64,000 bases of DNA from Diphasiastrum complanatum (Eukaryota > Streptophyta > Lycopodiopsida > Lycopodiales > Lycopodiaceae): NCBI GenBank assembly GCA_029204225.1, contig CM055100.1, positions 58,772,975 through 58,836,974 of the forward strand, in the 5' to 3' direction. Of the stretch, positions 14,773 through 25,480 are shown piece by piece; position 1 is the first letter of the stretch, and each line of letters opens with the position of its first letter. Both the position numbers and the translations under genes were made by a program. The notes under the pieces are model-generated. The model was not told where the DNA came from. It did not search any database and saw nothing but the letters and a program-made list of their open reading frames with translations.

Positions 14773-15140
14773 CCTTCTATCCATTGCTGGATAATAGAAG
14801 GTATGAGAGTGAGAAAGCAACCATTCATTAAAAGAAGAAGTGTGCTTTCTGTCCATTGCTGGACAGCAAAGCATATGACCCATTACACCTTCTAAAAAAT
14901 CAAAGTGGGTGAACCTACTGTCCATCGTTGGACAGTAGTGTGTATTTTCATATATAGTATCAAAAAAAGGGAACAATGGAGCTTGCTATCCATTTCTGAA
15001 TAGAAAGTCCATTTAACTTGCAAGACCATCATCAAATGTAAAGAAATCATGCTAGTTGTCCATCACTGGACATAAGCATACATAAGTATTTTAGTTTGAA
15101 GCAACCAAACCGCTACAATGTAGCTATTCCATCGCTGCCC
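14773..15140. repeat. Array of six hairpins spaced about 70 bp
   Basis: Six short inverted repeats share a CCA-NNNN-TGG core, with the first C of the core at about 14781, 14853, 14922, 14990, 15060 and 15129. The spacing is therefore 68-72 bp. Unit 3 (14915-14938) is a perfect 10-bp stem, CTACTGTCCA / TGGACAGTAG, with a 4-nt loop. Unit 2 (14843-14873) has about 13 paired bases with one bulge. Unit 1 (14773-14801) pairs CCTTCTAT with ATAGAAGG. Units 4 and 5 are weaker and unit 6 has lost its 3' arm. Outer arms differ between units yet stay self-complementary. The DNA between hairpins looks unrelated from unit to unit. A TATA-like word (cttatatagg) lies just downstream at about 15172. Function unknown. 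Confidence 0.85.
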
Positions 15141-17254
15141 TTTGCAAGCGAAGAGGCGCCATGCTCTGCTCCTTATATAGGAAGACCACCTCATGTGCTT
15201 ATTATTATATGTGATAGATACAAGAATTCAGGTACTTATTCAAATTTATTGACTTTGTAAAAGTTATGGACGTTTGAATAGCCTAGTGTTTAAAATTAGT
15301 GCAAGGATAGTTGATACTTCTACATTTATGTTTTAAGTAAAAAATTTGTTCATTTCTGTATGCATTGTATTGATTAAGGTCTGAATGGAATTCAATTCTC
15401 AGAGTTGAAATAAGATCGCAATAATAGACACAGGGTCAAATTAAATGTTGGATCAAAATATACACTAGGTCGAAATAGATGTTGAATCAAAATAGATATA
15501 GGGTCAGAATAGGTGTGATCAGAATCTTGACCCCAAGGATCAAAATAGCACCAATTTAATTCAAACCATTGATCCAAGCTTGAAATGGAATTTGAACTCT
15601 TTGACCTATTAGGCCAAGATTATAGTAGGCTTCAATTCTCAGGGCCTAAATAGATTTAGAACCAGCAGTATGCATAAAATGCCTTGTAAATCTATAGATT
15701 GTTTCAATTCCTTTATAGTTCTGCAACTGTTTTCATTTTTTTGTAATTTTGAAGATTGTCTAGAGATAAAAGCCTCTACATACTTGATAGATCCTCATTA
15801 AAATTGAATTAGTAGGAATTCTACAAATGTGTTGAACAGTATCCTAAAAAATCAAGGAGGTTGCAAGCCTACAAAATAAATCAATTTAATATGATATGCA
15901 TGTTTTGATATATAAAATATTCTACTTTAAGCTTATAACTTTTAAATTAAGCTAGAAAATATGTTTTAGACAAGATATAGATTAAAATTTTCCCATTCTA
16001 TATAGAATACTTTAAGAAACAATTTTTTTCTTATATCATTTTTTAATGCTATTCTATAAGTGCAATTTCAAAGATTATATAGACAATGCAAGTACTATTT
16101 TTTAGACCCATAAGGTAGATGTGCCAACCCCAAAGCCACAGATGAGGCACCATGTTGCATAATCATCACCCAAGCCCAAAGAGGTTATCAACAGTTGGAG
16201 TCATGTATGTAGCAGTGAGGAGTATTGTTATTGTCTGTTTGATCCAAAAATATATATCATATATGTAGTGCCTAAACTCACAAAGCCTTGATTTTGAAAA
16301 ACCATACGATCAATACAAACAAATGACTCGAATTGTGGGTTCATGGAAGTTTGCTTAGGAATTTCAAAAATTATCTAAAGTTTGAGTATGCAAAGAAAAT
16401 ATGGAAAGCAATCAACTGGGATGTTGAATAGAATGAAGTTGAATATGCCATTGATGTAGTCTTTTAAAAATGATTGTTTTGGCTCAAATTTCGAGGTTTG
16501 CTTAGAAGTATTTTGGGTCTAGGATGCTGTATCCCTGATGGTAATTTGAAGTCTTTGACTTATTTTTCTTGTCTTTATTGTTTGGTGATTTTAGTGCATT
16601 AGAAATAATTTGTAAAACTTTAGAAGATAGGTGTTTGAAGTGTGGGTTGAAGGTTGCCCCAAATGTGTACAACAATATTAAGAGATTTTCTTTTCTAATT
16701 GCAACACAACTATATTCTAGGGACAAGAATTAAACAACTTTTCAAAAATTCTTAATAAAAGCAAGCAATATATGTCGATTGAAATAGTTATTGGAAAGGG
16801 TGGAGAGAGTCATGAATTTGCAATATTAATGTAGTTCAAGAATACAAGTTGCAAGAGATGCAAATGCCAACCCAACTACTTCAACAAGGCAAGTAGAAGT
16901 CATGAAACTTTTGGGCAAATCTCATGTGTAGAGCACTTGATAAAATGGTTGGATGCTATCATTAGCGACTCCTTTCAATGTGTTCTAACAATTGAATCCT
17001 TTAGAAGAAAAAAACTTTTGGTGGGTAATCTAAAACATGTCTAATGTTGTCTTTTATTTTGACTCCACAGACTACAAATGAAGAATTTACTACTTTTTCA
17101 CAGAACTAGATTCTTTGTTTATCTACGTAGAGTATCCATGCGACTCGCGACACTTAGTTGATTTTCTCATATTTATATTCGTGTGGAACATCCTTATTTG
17201 TGCAAATTTTTTGAAACGTCTCTAACAATTCCGCCAGTTCCTATGGTCAACGAC
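15141..17254. other. AT-rich non-coding stretch
   Basis: No gene recognised. At about 15430-15560 a short word like ggatcaaaatagat recurs several times in degenerate form, suggesting an old short tandem repeat. Open frames such as 16502-16726 have no motifs. Confidence 0.4.
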
Positions 17255-17490
17255 GTTGAAATTTATATTTGTCTAGATAATCCACGAGTGGATTATCCAT
17301 GTGAATATAAATTTGAAAATTCTGGCAATTGTTTGGGAGGGAAGTCGGGAGGCACCTAGCGGCGGTTATTTCTGTGGATTATTCATGTGAAAACAATCAT
17401 TGTTAACCACTTCGATGGATTAGGACATTAATGATTGTGGTCCGTGGAATATCCACAGTTGCATTATTCTCACGTGGATTGTCCATGTGA
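17255..17490. repeat. Cluster of nested hairpins with GTGGATTATCCATGTG-like words
   Basis: Hairpin A has a perfect inner stem GATAATCCAC / GTGGATTATC (17276-17297, 2-nt loop) inside outer arms AAATTTATATT (17259-17269) and AATATAAATTT (17304-17314). Hairpin B has outer arms starting CTGTGGAT at 17372 and ending ATCCACAG at 17458, with inner arms ACAATCATT (17393-17401) and AATGATTGT (17430-17438). A third, CACGTGGA / TCCATGTG, lies at 17471-17489. All three carry variants of one word, which suggests duplication of a palindromic unit or a decayed foldback element. No coding potential. Confidence 0.8.
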
Positions 17491-17799
17491 TATTTTTTTC
17501 AGAAATTAGTTATTGTTTTTATATTTGCGTTTGATAAAAAATTATTTTTTTAACAAAGTACTACACAATAATGTTTTCCAGTTACTCACATATATAGTAT
17601 ATAAGCGAATAATCTGACCAATATGCATACATAGATCGTGATAGATTTTTTAAATTTTGTAAATTTTTCCATGTAGGATGTAATTGTGTACCATGTAAAG
17701 TTGTCACTGATTGAAAGTTTTAAAGATTTCGTATACTGAGTTTTGTGTTGTCTATTGAGAATAATAAATCAATGCAATTGGTGTTGAATGTTTAAGAGA

Positions 17800-18170
17800 A
17801 GAATTATTCTAATAGGCGTGTTTGTGTTCCTCATACTCAAACATATATCATTTTTAGAGATGTCTTGTTTGATGAATCTAGAATGCATAAGTTTGATGAT
17901 GATGCAATCAAGCCTACTAGCAAGCCCATTATCAAGGAAATAATAGGGATTAATGAGAAGCAAGCATGCATACTTTACAAACTCTCCAAAAATGTCAAGT
18001 TGAGCAAGAATGCAACCATCAAGGCTCACATACAATGAAAGAGAAAAGCAGTTGGAAGTTGAGGTTGCCCAAATTACTATTTTGTGTTAGTATTAGCAAT
18101 TGTAAGCCTAAGATTAACGACCAAGTTTCAGATGAGCATGAATATAACTTTAAAGTAAGGTAGCATCTAG
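17800..18170 (+). pseudogene. Ty1/copia integrase C-terminal relic
   Basis: With frame switching the plus strand spells the segment between copia integrase and RT: a Tyr/Ile-rich strand, then FRDVLFDES and an acidic linker (KFDDDAIKPTSKP). The flanking integrase core and RT are absent. This is a small, decayed fragment of a family different from copia1-3. Confidence 0.55.
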
Positions 18171-18449
18171 AGTTTCTTGATGTGATGTGCAACTTGATAT
18201 GTACACACGTAATACGGTATACATGATGGGAATTGAGGGACTATAAAGACACTTCATTTTTTGGCAAAGGTTGTTTATGTGATTGTACTATTGTAAATGT
18301 TTGCTTACATTTTGATAGATTGCTTTGATTAGTTCATTATTAATTGCTTTTATTTTCCTGTACCTTCAAAGGTTATGGGCCCACATCATTGAGGATGATC
18401 ATTAGTACTATTGTGAGCAGTTTTCGACGAACTAGTGGAGACTTTGAAG

Positions 18450-18900
18450 AGGGTAGAAAGATCGTTGCAACCATGGAGACATTTAATTATGTGGAATCAA
18501 GGGCGATTGAGAAGCTCGATGGCATGAATTATGCGAACTAGAGTTGGAAAATGAGGTTCATACTCAAAGAAAGAGAGCTATGGCACATAGTCAAGGGGAG
18601 CAAGGTCATTGAGCATGATGAGGAGGGCATTGTTGTGAATCCAGCGATGGCGGAAGCTTGGGAAGCTCAGAATAGAAAAGCATATTTGATGATCTGCCTA
18701 TCTCTTGGAGATGCAGGGATCAACAAGGTGAGATATGCTAACTTTTGAGAAGGTCTGGACGACGCTGAAGCAGGCCTATGAGACACAAGAAATGGTGAAC
18801 ATTCTACTTCTGTAGAGGCTTCTAGCAAATGCAAAGATGGGCAACGAAGATGACATGAATTCTCATTTAGAGAAAATCAAAATACTGGCTAGGCAATTGG
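18450..18900 (+). pseudogene. Ty1/copia gag relic, second subfamily
   Basis: Two adjoining frames, 18344-18541 and 18551-18748, give a gag N-terminus (IEKLDGMNYA, SWKMRFILKERELWHIVKG, NRKAYLMICLSLGD). Frameshifted capsid words continue to about 18900 (ETQEMVNILLL, LEKIKILARQL). Gag is the structural protein of the particle. The wording differs from the MASVGDFLFEAS group elsewhere in the window, so this is another lineage. It ends abruptly where LTR-like DNA starts at 18901. Confidence 0.75.
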
Positions 18901-19625
18901 TGTGAAACTGTAAAAGTTATATATCTTGAGGTTGGGGGTCCTCTATTAAAACCACTCATTGTACACTTGTAAATAAATGATTGTGACAAATTTAGAGTTG
19001 GATTAGATTGTGATCGTGTAGGCTACTTACACTTGGCTTGATGGTAGAGGTCTAGTGACATAGCACCTCTTGATTTCATTTGCCATTGGACCAATCATAT
19101 TGTAAGATGCACCAAAATGGTCCAACCATTGTAAGAGGTGGCACTTAGGTGGTCCAACCATGGTAAGAGGTGATTTTAGAGAGGTCCAATCATTGTACTC
19201 CATTACTACTCTTCATGGATCCCGAGCTACTATGAGTGAGAGTGAGATTGAGTCCACACTTAGTTTTTTGATGAGAGATTTGGAGATAGCATGCTCCAAC
19301 ACTTAGATTATTTTTCACATTCTCACTCTACTCTAGAGCTTGATATAGCATTCTCTCTCTACATGAGATCAAGCCAATTTTATACTTAGTTCTTTTCATC
19401 CAAAGTTGCCTGTCATTATGTGTGATGAATGGTATGTGATAGATGCATGTGTAGAGTGCTCTTGCTTTAGATTTTTGGAGCTAGATTGCTTGTATCCTAT
19501 GCAAGATAGATCTATGTGCAATCAAACACATCTTAGGATATCAATCACATTGTGTCAGATGCCCTCACACTCCGGTCTTCTCATCAATATGGATGAATAG
19601 TTCATCAAATTTAGTGTTATTCACA
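18901..19625 (+). mobile_element. LTR-like block (possible solo LTR)
   Basis: Begins TGTGAAAC right where the copia gag relic stops and ends TTATTCACA, so its ends are TG...CA and mirror each other like the copia LTRs here. A segment near 19460 (gtgctcttgctttagattttt) closely resembles one in LTR2 at about 42675. The phrase tccaaccat with gtaagaggtg is repeated near 19110-19180. The 5-bp flanks (attgg / ccttt) do not match, so a clean solo LTR is not shown. Confidence 0.5.
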
Positions 19626-20679
19626 CCTTTTGTAAAATAAAACATGTATTAGTTTTTATCTTTTAAAGAAACATCTTGAGCCCGGTCTGAGATCCAAAAG
19701 AAATCTTCGACATTCTTAATTTCTCGAAAAGCTCACTCAAAATCTGACAAAAGAGACAATTTATTATTGTTATTTTATTAGAATTTTACCAAAAATTTCT
19801 TTGAAATTCATGTTTGATGAGTAAATTTTTAACAAAAAATTTGATTAGAAAACAATATTTTTGTGCAGATTTTGAACTTTTTTAAGATTTTGATTGTCTG
19901 AGCCATGACAAAGAAAGTATTTTCTATGCTGAGTATAGCAAGTTCTTTGCACTCATGGTTAGGGCTTTCTCTATACGTGCTTGTGCTATTTTTGATATTT
20001 TTGTCCTATGCCTTGGTCTTTTATAGTCATGGGTTTCTGAGTTTTCCGCTCTACTAAAACTCGTCCCTTGTTTTTGGCCAAAAACATCGGCAACATTCTT
20101 CGCACTAAAATGCTTGCCAATTTCGCAGGTGTTGGAGCAATGTTCTTGTCTGGGATTACAAAATCACATCATTTGTTGGAACTTCCCATTTGGATGGCTT
20201 CTTGTAGAAAGAAAACATGGGGTGGGAGTAACACGATGGCATTTGTTTTGGGACTTTGACCTAAAAAAGAGTAACTTTTTTCGGTATTTTTTAATGGTCC
20301 TAGTTTTAGGCCAAAATCATGATTTTTTTAAAGGATTCTCTAACTTGCATTTAAAAAAAAAATGTCAAAAAGTGCCTATTTTTTATGAACCACTATAAGT
20401 TTTTTTTTTTGCAAATTTCATAAAACCATCATAATTACATACCACATAACATTTTAATACAACACATGATTTTTGAAAGTCCAAACACCATTAAAGTACA
20501 AAAGGGCTTAAATTATATTATACATTTTTTTTTTTCAAAGTTCATTGTTTTCTGAAGCTAGAAGTGCAACAAGGCTTCCAATTTGGATTTCATTCAGATC
20601 GCCATGCCGCTTCATTTTTGTAGCTTTTACACTTTGCCTATTCTTCCCTAAGCCCACATCAATTTCACGTTTCTCACTT
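19626..20679. other. AT-rich non-coding stretch
   Basis: Several homopolymer A/T runs and no recognisable coding motif. Confidence 0.4.
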
Positions 20680-21312
20680 TTCACAAGCTGCAAGAAATCA
20701 TTATCTCGTGGTAGGTTACAACAATTGTAGTTGAAGTTCCTAATTTATGATGCCAATGAAATTCTTCAGTTGTTGATGCATGTTCGAAATTGAGCAAACT
20801 AATTTTTTGTTTCTCGAAAAAGTCCATCCACCACTGCTGATCAAACTCATGAAAAAATTGATTCCTTGATTCCAAAAAAATTTAATGAGGCAAATGGATC
20901 AACCTCACGATGCTCTCTTTGTGCTTTTTGTTCTTTTTGGATGAACTTCAAGGGAGACAACACAGTAAGCTTGATTTGACTAGATGGCATATTGAGCAAA
21001 AACCGTACTCCTTCAACAAGTGGCCATGAAACTGAACTTGAAAATTGTTTGCCCCATAGAAATTTTATTGGACGTCTTAATATATTCACGAAAATCATAT
21101 GTGTATCCAATTAACGACACATTTGGCTTTGGCATGTATGATTCTTCAACAATGCTCTGAAGTACTGGTAAAGAAAATGTCTTCTTGCGTCTTAGTCTTT
21201 TGGAAAAACAACTAAACATTTGATCAATTTGATCATATAGAGGCCCAGCAGGTTTTACAACTGCTGTTTGAAGAATTGGTATCGTTTTGCTGATTTTGAT
21301 GATAAAATCATT
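20680..21312 (-). pseudogene. Transposase-like gene, C-terminal half relic
   Basis: Reading the minus strand down from 21312, an open run includes GPLYDQIDQMFSCFSKRL, SLPVLQSIVEESY and VSLIGYTYDFREYI. After a frameshift it gives EGVRFLLNMPSSQIKLTVLS and a Trp-containing tail (FDQQWWMDFF). From memory this resembles the C-terminal half of large transposase-like proteins, with a conserved GMDQxKTxLPHF centre, known in animals and non-seed plants. The matching centre lies on the opposite strand at 22565-23465. Several frameshifts show decay. The family assignment is inference and needs a profile search. Confidence 0.45.
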
Positions 21313-22564
21313 AGATATGGATGGTGGCGCTGTGGGCTATGGTCCCGAGCGGTCTCGGGCAACCAGGTGACGAAGCCGGGGCAAGCCAGGCTGGGCAGGT
21401 GACGTCGGGCACCTAGGGTCACACACACACACATGCAAGGCATTGGGTGGGTTTCTCTATATATCCCCTCCCAGTTCCCTTGTAGGATTGCTTATGGGAT
21501 AAAAACTGGTTGCCTGGAAACGTGGCGTCCGGGCAGCCATTTGAAAAAAAAAAATGTGGTCAGGAGGGCCACCGTGCTCGCAAGATGTGAGGCTCCCCCC
21601 CTCCCCCAACTAAAAGCTACTCCATGGAAAATGACTAAATGGAGTAATGTGCCTCACTGTTGATTGTTATGCCCTGCTCTTTTGTAGATTTGTGGCATTC
21701 TGTAGTTCATGATGTGGTACTATCAGTTGGAGCAGCAATTAGGCAAAGTATTCTCTCTCCTGCTCTTTCTCTTTTGCACCGATTTCCATCCCTTCGCTTC
21801 ATCGAATAGCTATGTTTTTCAACAATACAAATCTCTGACACCAGAATTTCACAAAAAGAGTGGAGTGGAAAGGTGCTTATCACCATTTCAACGCATAAGC
21901 AACTGAAAATCCAACTGAAGACAACAACTGAAATCAACTGAAAGTGAGAGCGAGAGCGAGATGAAGAAGAGGTGTTGCAGAAGAAAGCTCGGGAGGCAAC
22001 TGAAATCAACTGAAAGTGCTTGTTTTCAAACATCCTAGACCTACCATTTTTCATTTTTCGGCCGGGCTGTAGACAGAAAGGGTAGAGTGCCTTTCACAAA
22101 TTGCCATGTATGTCGAAGGTAGCGGCAATTCCGACATGTGGCCGACCCCCACATTTCTGAAAGTTGCCTCTACAGGGCGTGGCTGCTGCCTCTTGAGGCA
22201 ACGTTTAAAAATGTGGGGTTCGACTACACGTCATATTCGACGAAGTTTTATTTCTCAAGTCTTGAATCCGATCAAATCCAAAAGAACTATATTTATAAAA
22301 ATTTTGATTCTTCTGACACTGCAGACCAACTGAGGTAAATTAACAATCTGATGTTCAGACAGATATTCCCACACCTTCTTAACCTATTCAAGCAACTACA
22401 AGTGCCACAAGATCCATTTACAAATCTGACTTCAAAAGAAAGGAAAGATATAAGAGAGACTTGAAATCTTCACCTATTTTAACAAAACGTCAAAAACAAT
22501 TGATTACAAGACAGGAGATTTGGAAGGTACGATGTATTATTTGTTGTTCATCCTCTTGCTTATA
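21313..22564. other. GC-richer island and non-coding DNA between transposase-like halves
   Basis: 21310-21620 is clearly richer in G+C than its surroundings, includes a short (CA)n run at about 21420-21432 and a C-run at about 21594-21608, and has no recognisable gene. At 22120-22340 two overlapping plus frames are open and might be the N-terminal part of the transposase-like relic that follows, without diagnostic motifs. Confidence 0.35.
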
Positions 22565-23465
22565 GAAATACAACAACAAGGAGATCGAGGAATTGAGATC
22601 CAACTTTAAAAATGAAAAGAAGTACTGTTTGTGTGCAATAGTGAGACCTGACAAAAAATCGTATGCATATTTTCTAAATGCAACGGAGGTTTGTCGAAAA
22701 GCCTACAAAGTTGTTCATGTAATTGGAAATTCTCATCTTCAAAGAATGCACGCACGACTTCAAAAAGATTCAACTTGCAAGGATCATTGCAGGATAGAAT
22801 TGTGTCTCTTGATGCTTTGAATGCTACAGCTTGGCTAAAGCATTTTGTGGATGTGCATGGAGAGAAATTACCAATTCGTTATGTTTTTACTTGCCAGATA
22901 ATTTTACAAAATTGAAGATATTTTTGATGTACAAGGAGTTCGGTAAGACAAAATTTTTTATCTATTTAAGTTAATCATACTTAGGATTTGGAAGAGAGAT
23001 TTTGGTTTGGTGAAGATTCTTAAAAAATCACAAATGATAGTGTGTTTGACTTGCGAGTTGTTAAAATCTGTCAAACAACTAGCAAAGACCAGTGATGAGA
23101 AAGGTAAAAACTAATTAACTTTCAATAGTTTTAAAGCTTTATTTATTTTTTCTTATTTTTGAATTTTCAAATTATCGATGTTATGATATTATCATAATTT
23201 TATTGAATATTTTAATTGTATTTGTAGTGAATGCTGCAAAAGCGCTTCAAGTGCACATAGATCAACAAACAATTAAAAGACAAAAGTTGGCGAAACATCG
23301 AAAGAAATGTTTGGAATGTCCACAAAAGTATCTGGGCCTTGCCATCAATGGCATGGATAAGAAGAAAACAATGTTACCTCATTTTGTTAGAGTGCCATAA
23401 AATTTGCGCAAGGTAGATTTTATTCAGGTTCATCTTGTTGGAGCACTTGTGTTTAATGGCACATT
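22565..23465 (+). pseudogene. Transposase-like gene, N-terminal/central relic
   Basis: Frame 22593-22820 carries KSYAYFLNATEVCRKAYKVV and GNSHLQRMHARLQKD, matching the CRxAF...HGIxxxRL pattern I associate with a widespread uncharacterised transposase-like family. A second frame adds ALNATAWLKHFVDVHGEKLP. After a decayed interval, 23203-23400 gives LGLAINGMDKKKTMLPHF, the central motif (usually DGMDQxKTxLPHF; here the first Asp is Asn and Gln is Lys). The relic runs to VHLVGALVFNG at about 23460, where copia2 gag begins on the other strand. Stops and frameshifts rule out function. The C-terminal half is inverted at 20680-21312. Confidence 0.5.
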
Positions 23466-23959
23466 GGAGTCTTTGTCCTTCTTGAAGTGTTGTTGTCCTT
23501 TGCCCTTGCCTCTTGACTTGTCTCTGATGAAGAGTGCTTTGTCATCTCCACCATCTTTCAATGAAAGTCTGTTGATCCTCAGCATCTTGTTCTCTTGCCT
23601 ACTTCTTCAGCAATGAGAACACCTTACAGTGTCCCCAAGGATGGAAGATCCTCCCTGGCAGCATAAGTTCGTACAATATTGTCATACTCATCTCTAAGTC
23701 CATTTAGGACTACTTGAGCAAGTTCAGTGTTCTTAAGAGCATCACTAATACCAACTAACTCTTGATGAAGATCCTTAACTCTCATGACATATGATGAAGC
23801 ACTCTCATCTACTCTCTGATAACTTAGAAATATTTGATTTCTAAGTGTAAGCAATCTAGAAGCATTTTTGATTTTATAAATTATTTTTAGAGTCTCCCAA
23901 GCTTCCTTGGCAGTGGTACATGTATAGATTTCTAAGAAATGTGAACCAGATGAAGACAT
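23430..23959 (-). pseudogene. copia2 gag relic
   Basis: Minus-strand frame 23624-23959 (111 codons) has the capsid words AKEAWETLKIIYK, SRLLTLRNQIF, YVMRVKDLHQEL and VVLNGLRDEYDNIV, close to the copia3 gag at 59006-60454. After a frameshift the basic linker (KDGGDDKALF, KSRGKGKG) continues to about 23430. The first about 95 residues of gag are missing, so an internal deletion must have removed the true N-terminus. It lies downstream of LTR2 and its primer site and would have been the first gene of copia2. Confidence 0.8.
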
Positions 23960-24690
23960 CTTCTTGGTGAGAAATTCTAGTAATGATAAAAAATGGAGTT
24001 GCTTGCTATCTCAATCTAGATCTAACACGGATGTTGATCCACCCTATGAAATCTAGCAACATATGTGAGAACAAATTCTAAAATCAATCTATCTTGAATT
24101 TGGATCTTGTTTCAGTCACAAAAGAAGAAGCACATGCAAGCAAGAAGTCTATCTCTTCCACGAGTTTTAAAGTACTTATAAATTCTCTAGAAACTTCCTT
24201 TCAACTCAAACACAATAATATGTGTGAAATAAAATGTCTAAGATCTCAAAACACTCACTTCTATCCAATTCTACTTGATTGATAGTGAAAATTGACGAAA
24301 ATGGTGAAAAAGACACATGTGTGCTCATTTTGGCATATCCCACGAGTTAAGTACCCTCTCAAACTCTCTGATTGCCTAAAACTCTTCTAAAAAAAAATCA
24401 AATTGATTTAAAAACAAGAGCAATACATTCTACTCTCCAATACCTATCCAACAAGCTATAGAACATCATATTTTTATCATTCCTTGAGAAGTAGCACTCA
24501 TTAATGAGGGCTGATTTCACATGTGTGAGCTCTCTGTCCGTACAGAGCTCCGCTGGATCAGATCAGCCTTGATTTGATCCACATATTGCTTATTTCTTAG
24601 TGAGTTTGAATCCCTCTCCCAAATCCGAGTTCTTGCAAGCAAAAACACTGATGATCTGATGTATACACCCTCACCTCTTCAAAGCATGAA
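23960..24690 (-). other. copia2 leader region
   Basis: Untranslated DNA between the primer site of LTR2 and the truncated gag. No coding motif on either strand. A retrotransposon leader normally holds packaging and dimerisation signals, but none can be identified by eye. Confidence 0.5.
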
Positions 24691-24702
24691 GCTCTGATAC
24701 CA
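24691..24702 (-). promoter_or_regulatory. Primer binding site, tRNA-iMet
   Basis: Minus strand reads TGGTATCAGAGC immediately after the LTR end (CTTCACA). It is complementary to the 3' end of initiator tRNA-Met, the standard Ty1/copia primer. Confidence 0.95.
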
Positions 24703-25431
24703 TGTGAAGTTTTTAGCAGTGTGAACTTCATCCCACACCCTACAAGATCTGACTGAGGTGTTGTGATTGCACAAGATTGATCAAAGAACAGTATGCTTGA
24801 AAAATCTAAGGCAAGAGCACAATGGCATACATCTGATGAAAAAATCCAACTCTTCACTATGAGAAATGAATGTCAGAAATAATTCTAAGTGTTCAGTATG
24901 GGAAAAAGAGGCTGCTCTCGGGTAGAGAGAGAAAGTAAAGCATAGAAAACTCGCGTAGAGAGAGAATGAGTCCAAAACACCAAAATCTCAATATTCACAA
25001 TATGGCAAAACATGCCCAACTTTCCCTACATGAGAGAGACTCGAATTCCTACAGTGGAGTTGCATGAAAAGTCCACTTAACTGAACTAATTCACCTACCA
25101 GAGATCCACATGTGTAACTGCATGCATGTATGTTGCATGTACTGCATGTCAACTCATAAAACTGCCTAGACATGTGTAGATCACAGAAACTACTTTGCAT
25201 GTTGCATGCACTGATTGCATGTGGCTTGCATGCATACAGTAAAACTTTGCATGCTATCTAAACATCTGCATGTCATCATAATTGAACCTATCTAACTCAA
25301 ATCCGAGCTACACTAGAAGGATATGTGCTCAATTCACACTCCTCTTATGTACAACATGAATTCTAGTGGAAATCACTATGGACATGACCCCAAACTCGAG
25401 ATAGGAAGATAATATTTTAATAATCTTCACA
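24703..25431 (-). mobile_element. LTR2, copy A
   Basis: 729-bp LTR on the minus strand, TGTGAAG...CTTCACA, homologous to the plus-strand copy at 42062-42792. It has a polypurine tract upstream (aaggaggag) and a primer site downstream, so it joins the 3' end of one copia2 copy to the 5' start of another. That is the structure left by unequal recombination or tandem integration. It contains a dense cluster of TGCATG/CATGCA words (about 25090-25260). It forms the outer part of the 2.41-kb inverted segment. Confidence 0.9.
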
Positions 25432-25480
25432 CTCCTCCTTATAATTCATGTTCCTATCAACATAGACTTTGAAATTAGGC
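25432..25480 (-). other. copia2 3' tail with polypurine tract and GCCTA site
   Basis: Minus strand: gccta, then the last copia2 pol-derived bases (atttcaaagtctatg), ending in the polypurine tract next to LTR2. The first 5 bases (25476-25480) are the GCCTA duplicate that flanks the gypsyY terminal repeat. Confidence 0.8.

Noticed and set aside
14773-15140. CRISPR array
   Set aside because: Repeats with unlike spacers look superficially similar, but the units diverge strongly, no cas genes are present and the setting is plant nuclear DNA.
18901-19625. Clean solo LTR insertion
   Set aside because: Ends look like an LTR, but the flanking 5-mers differ and no partner LTR was found, so it is kept only as LTR-like.
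24691-24702. Possible tRNA gene
   Set aside because: Only the 12-base primer site complement is present here and at the similar sites; no cloverleaf.
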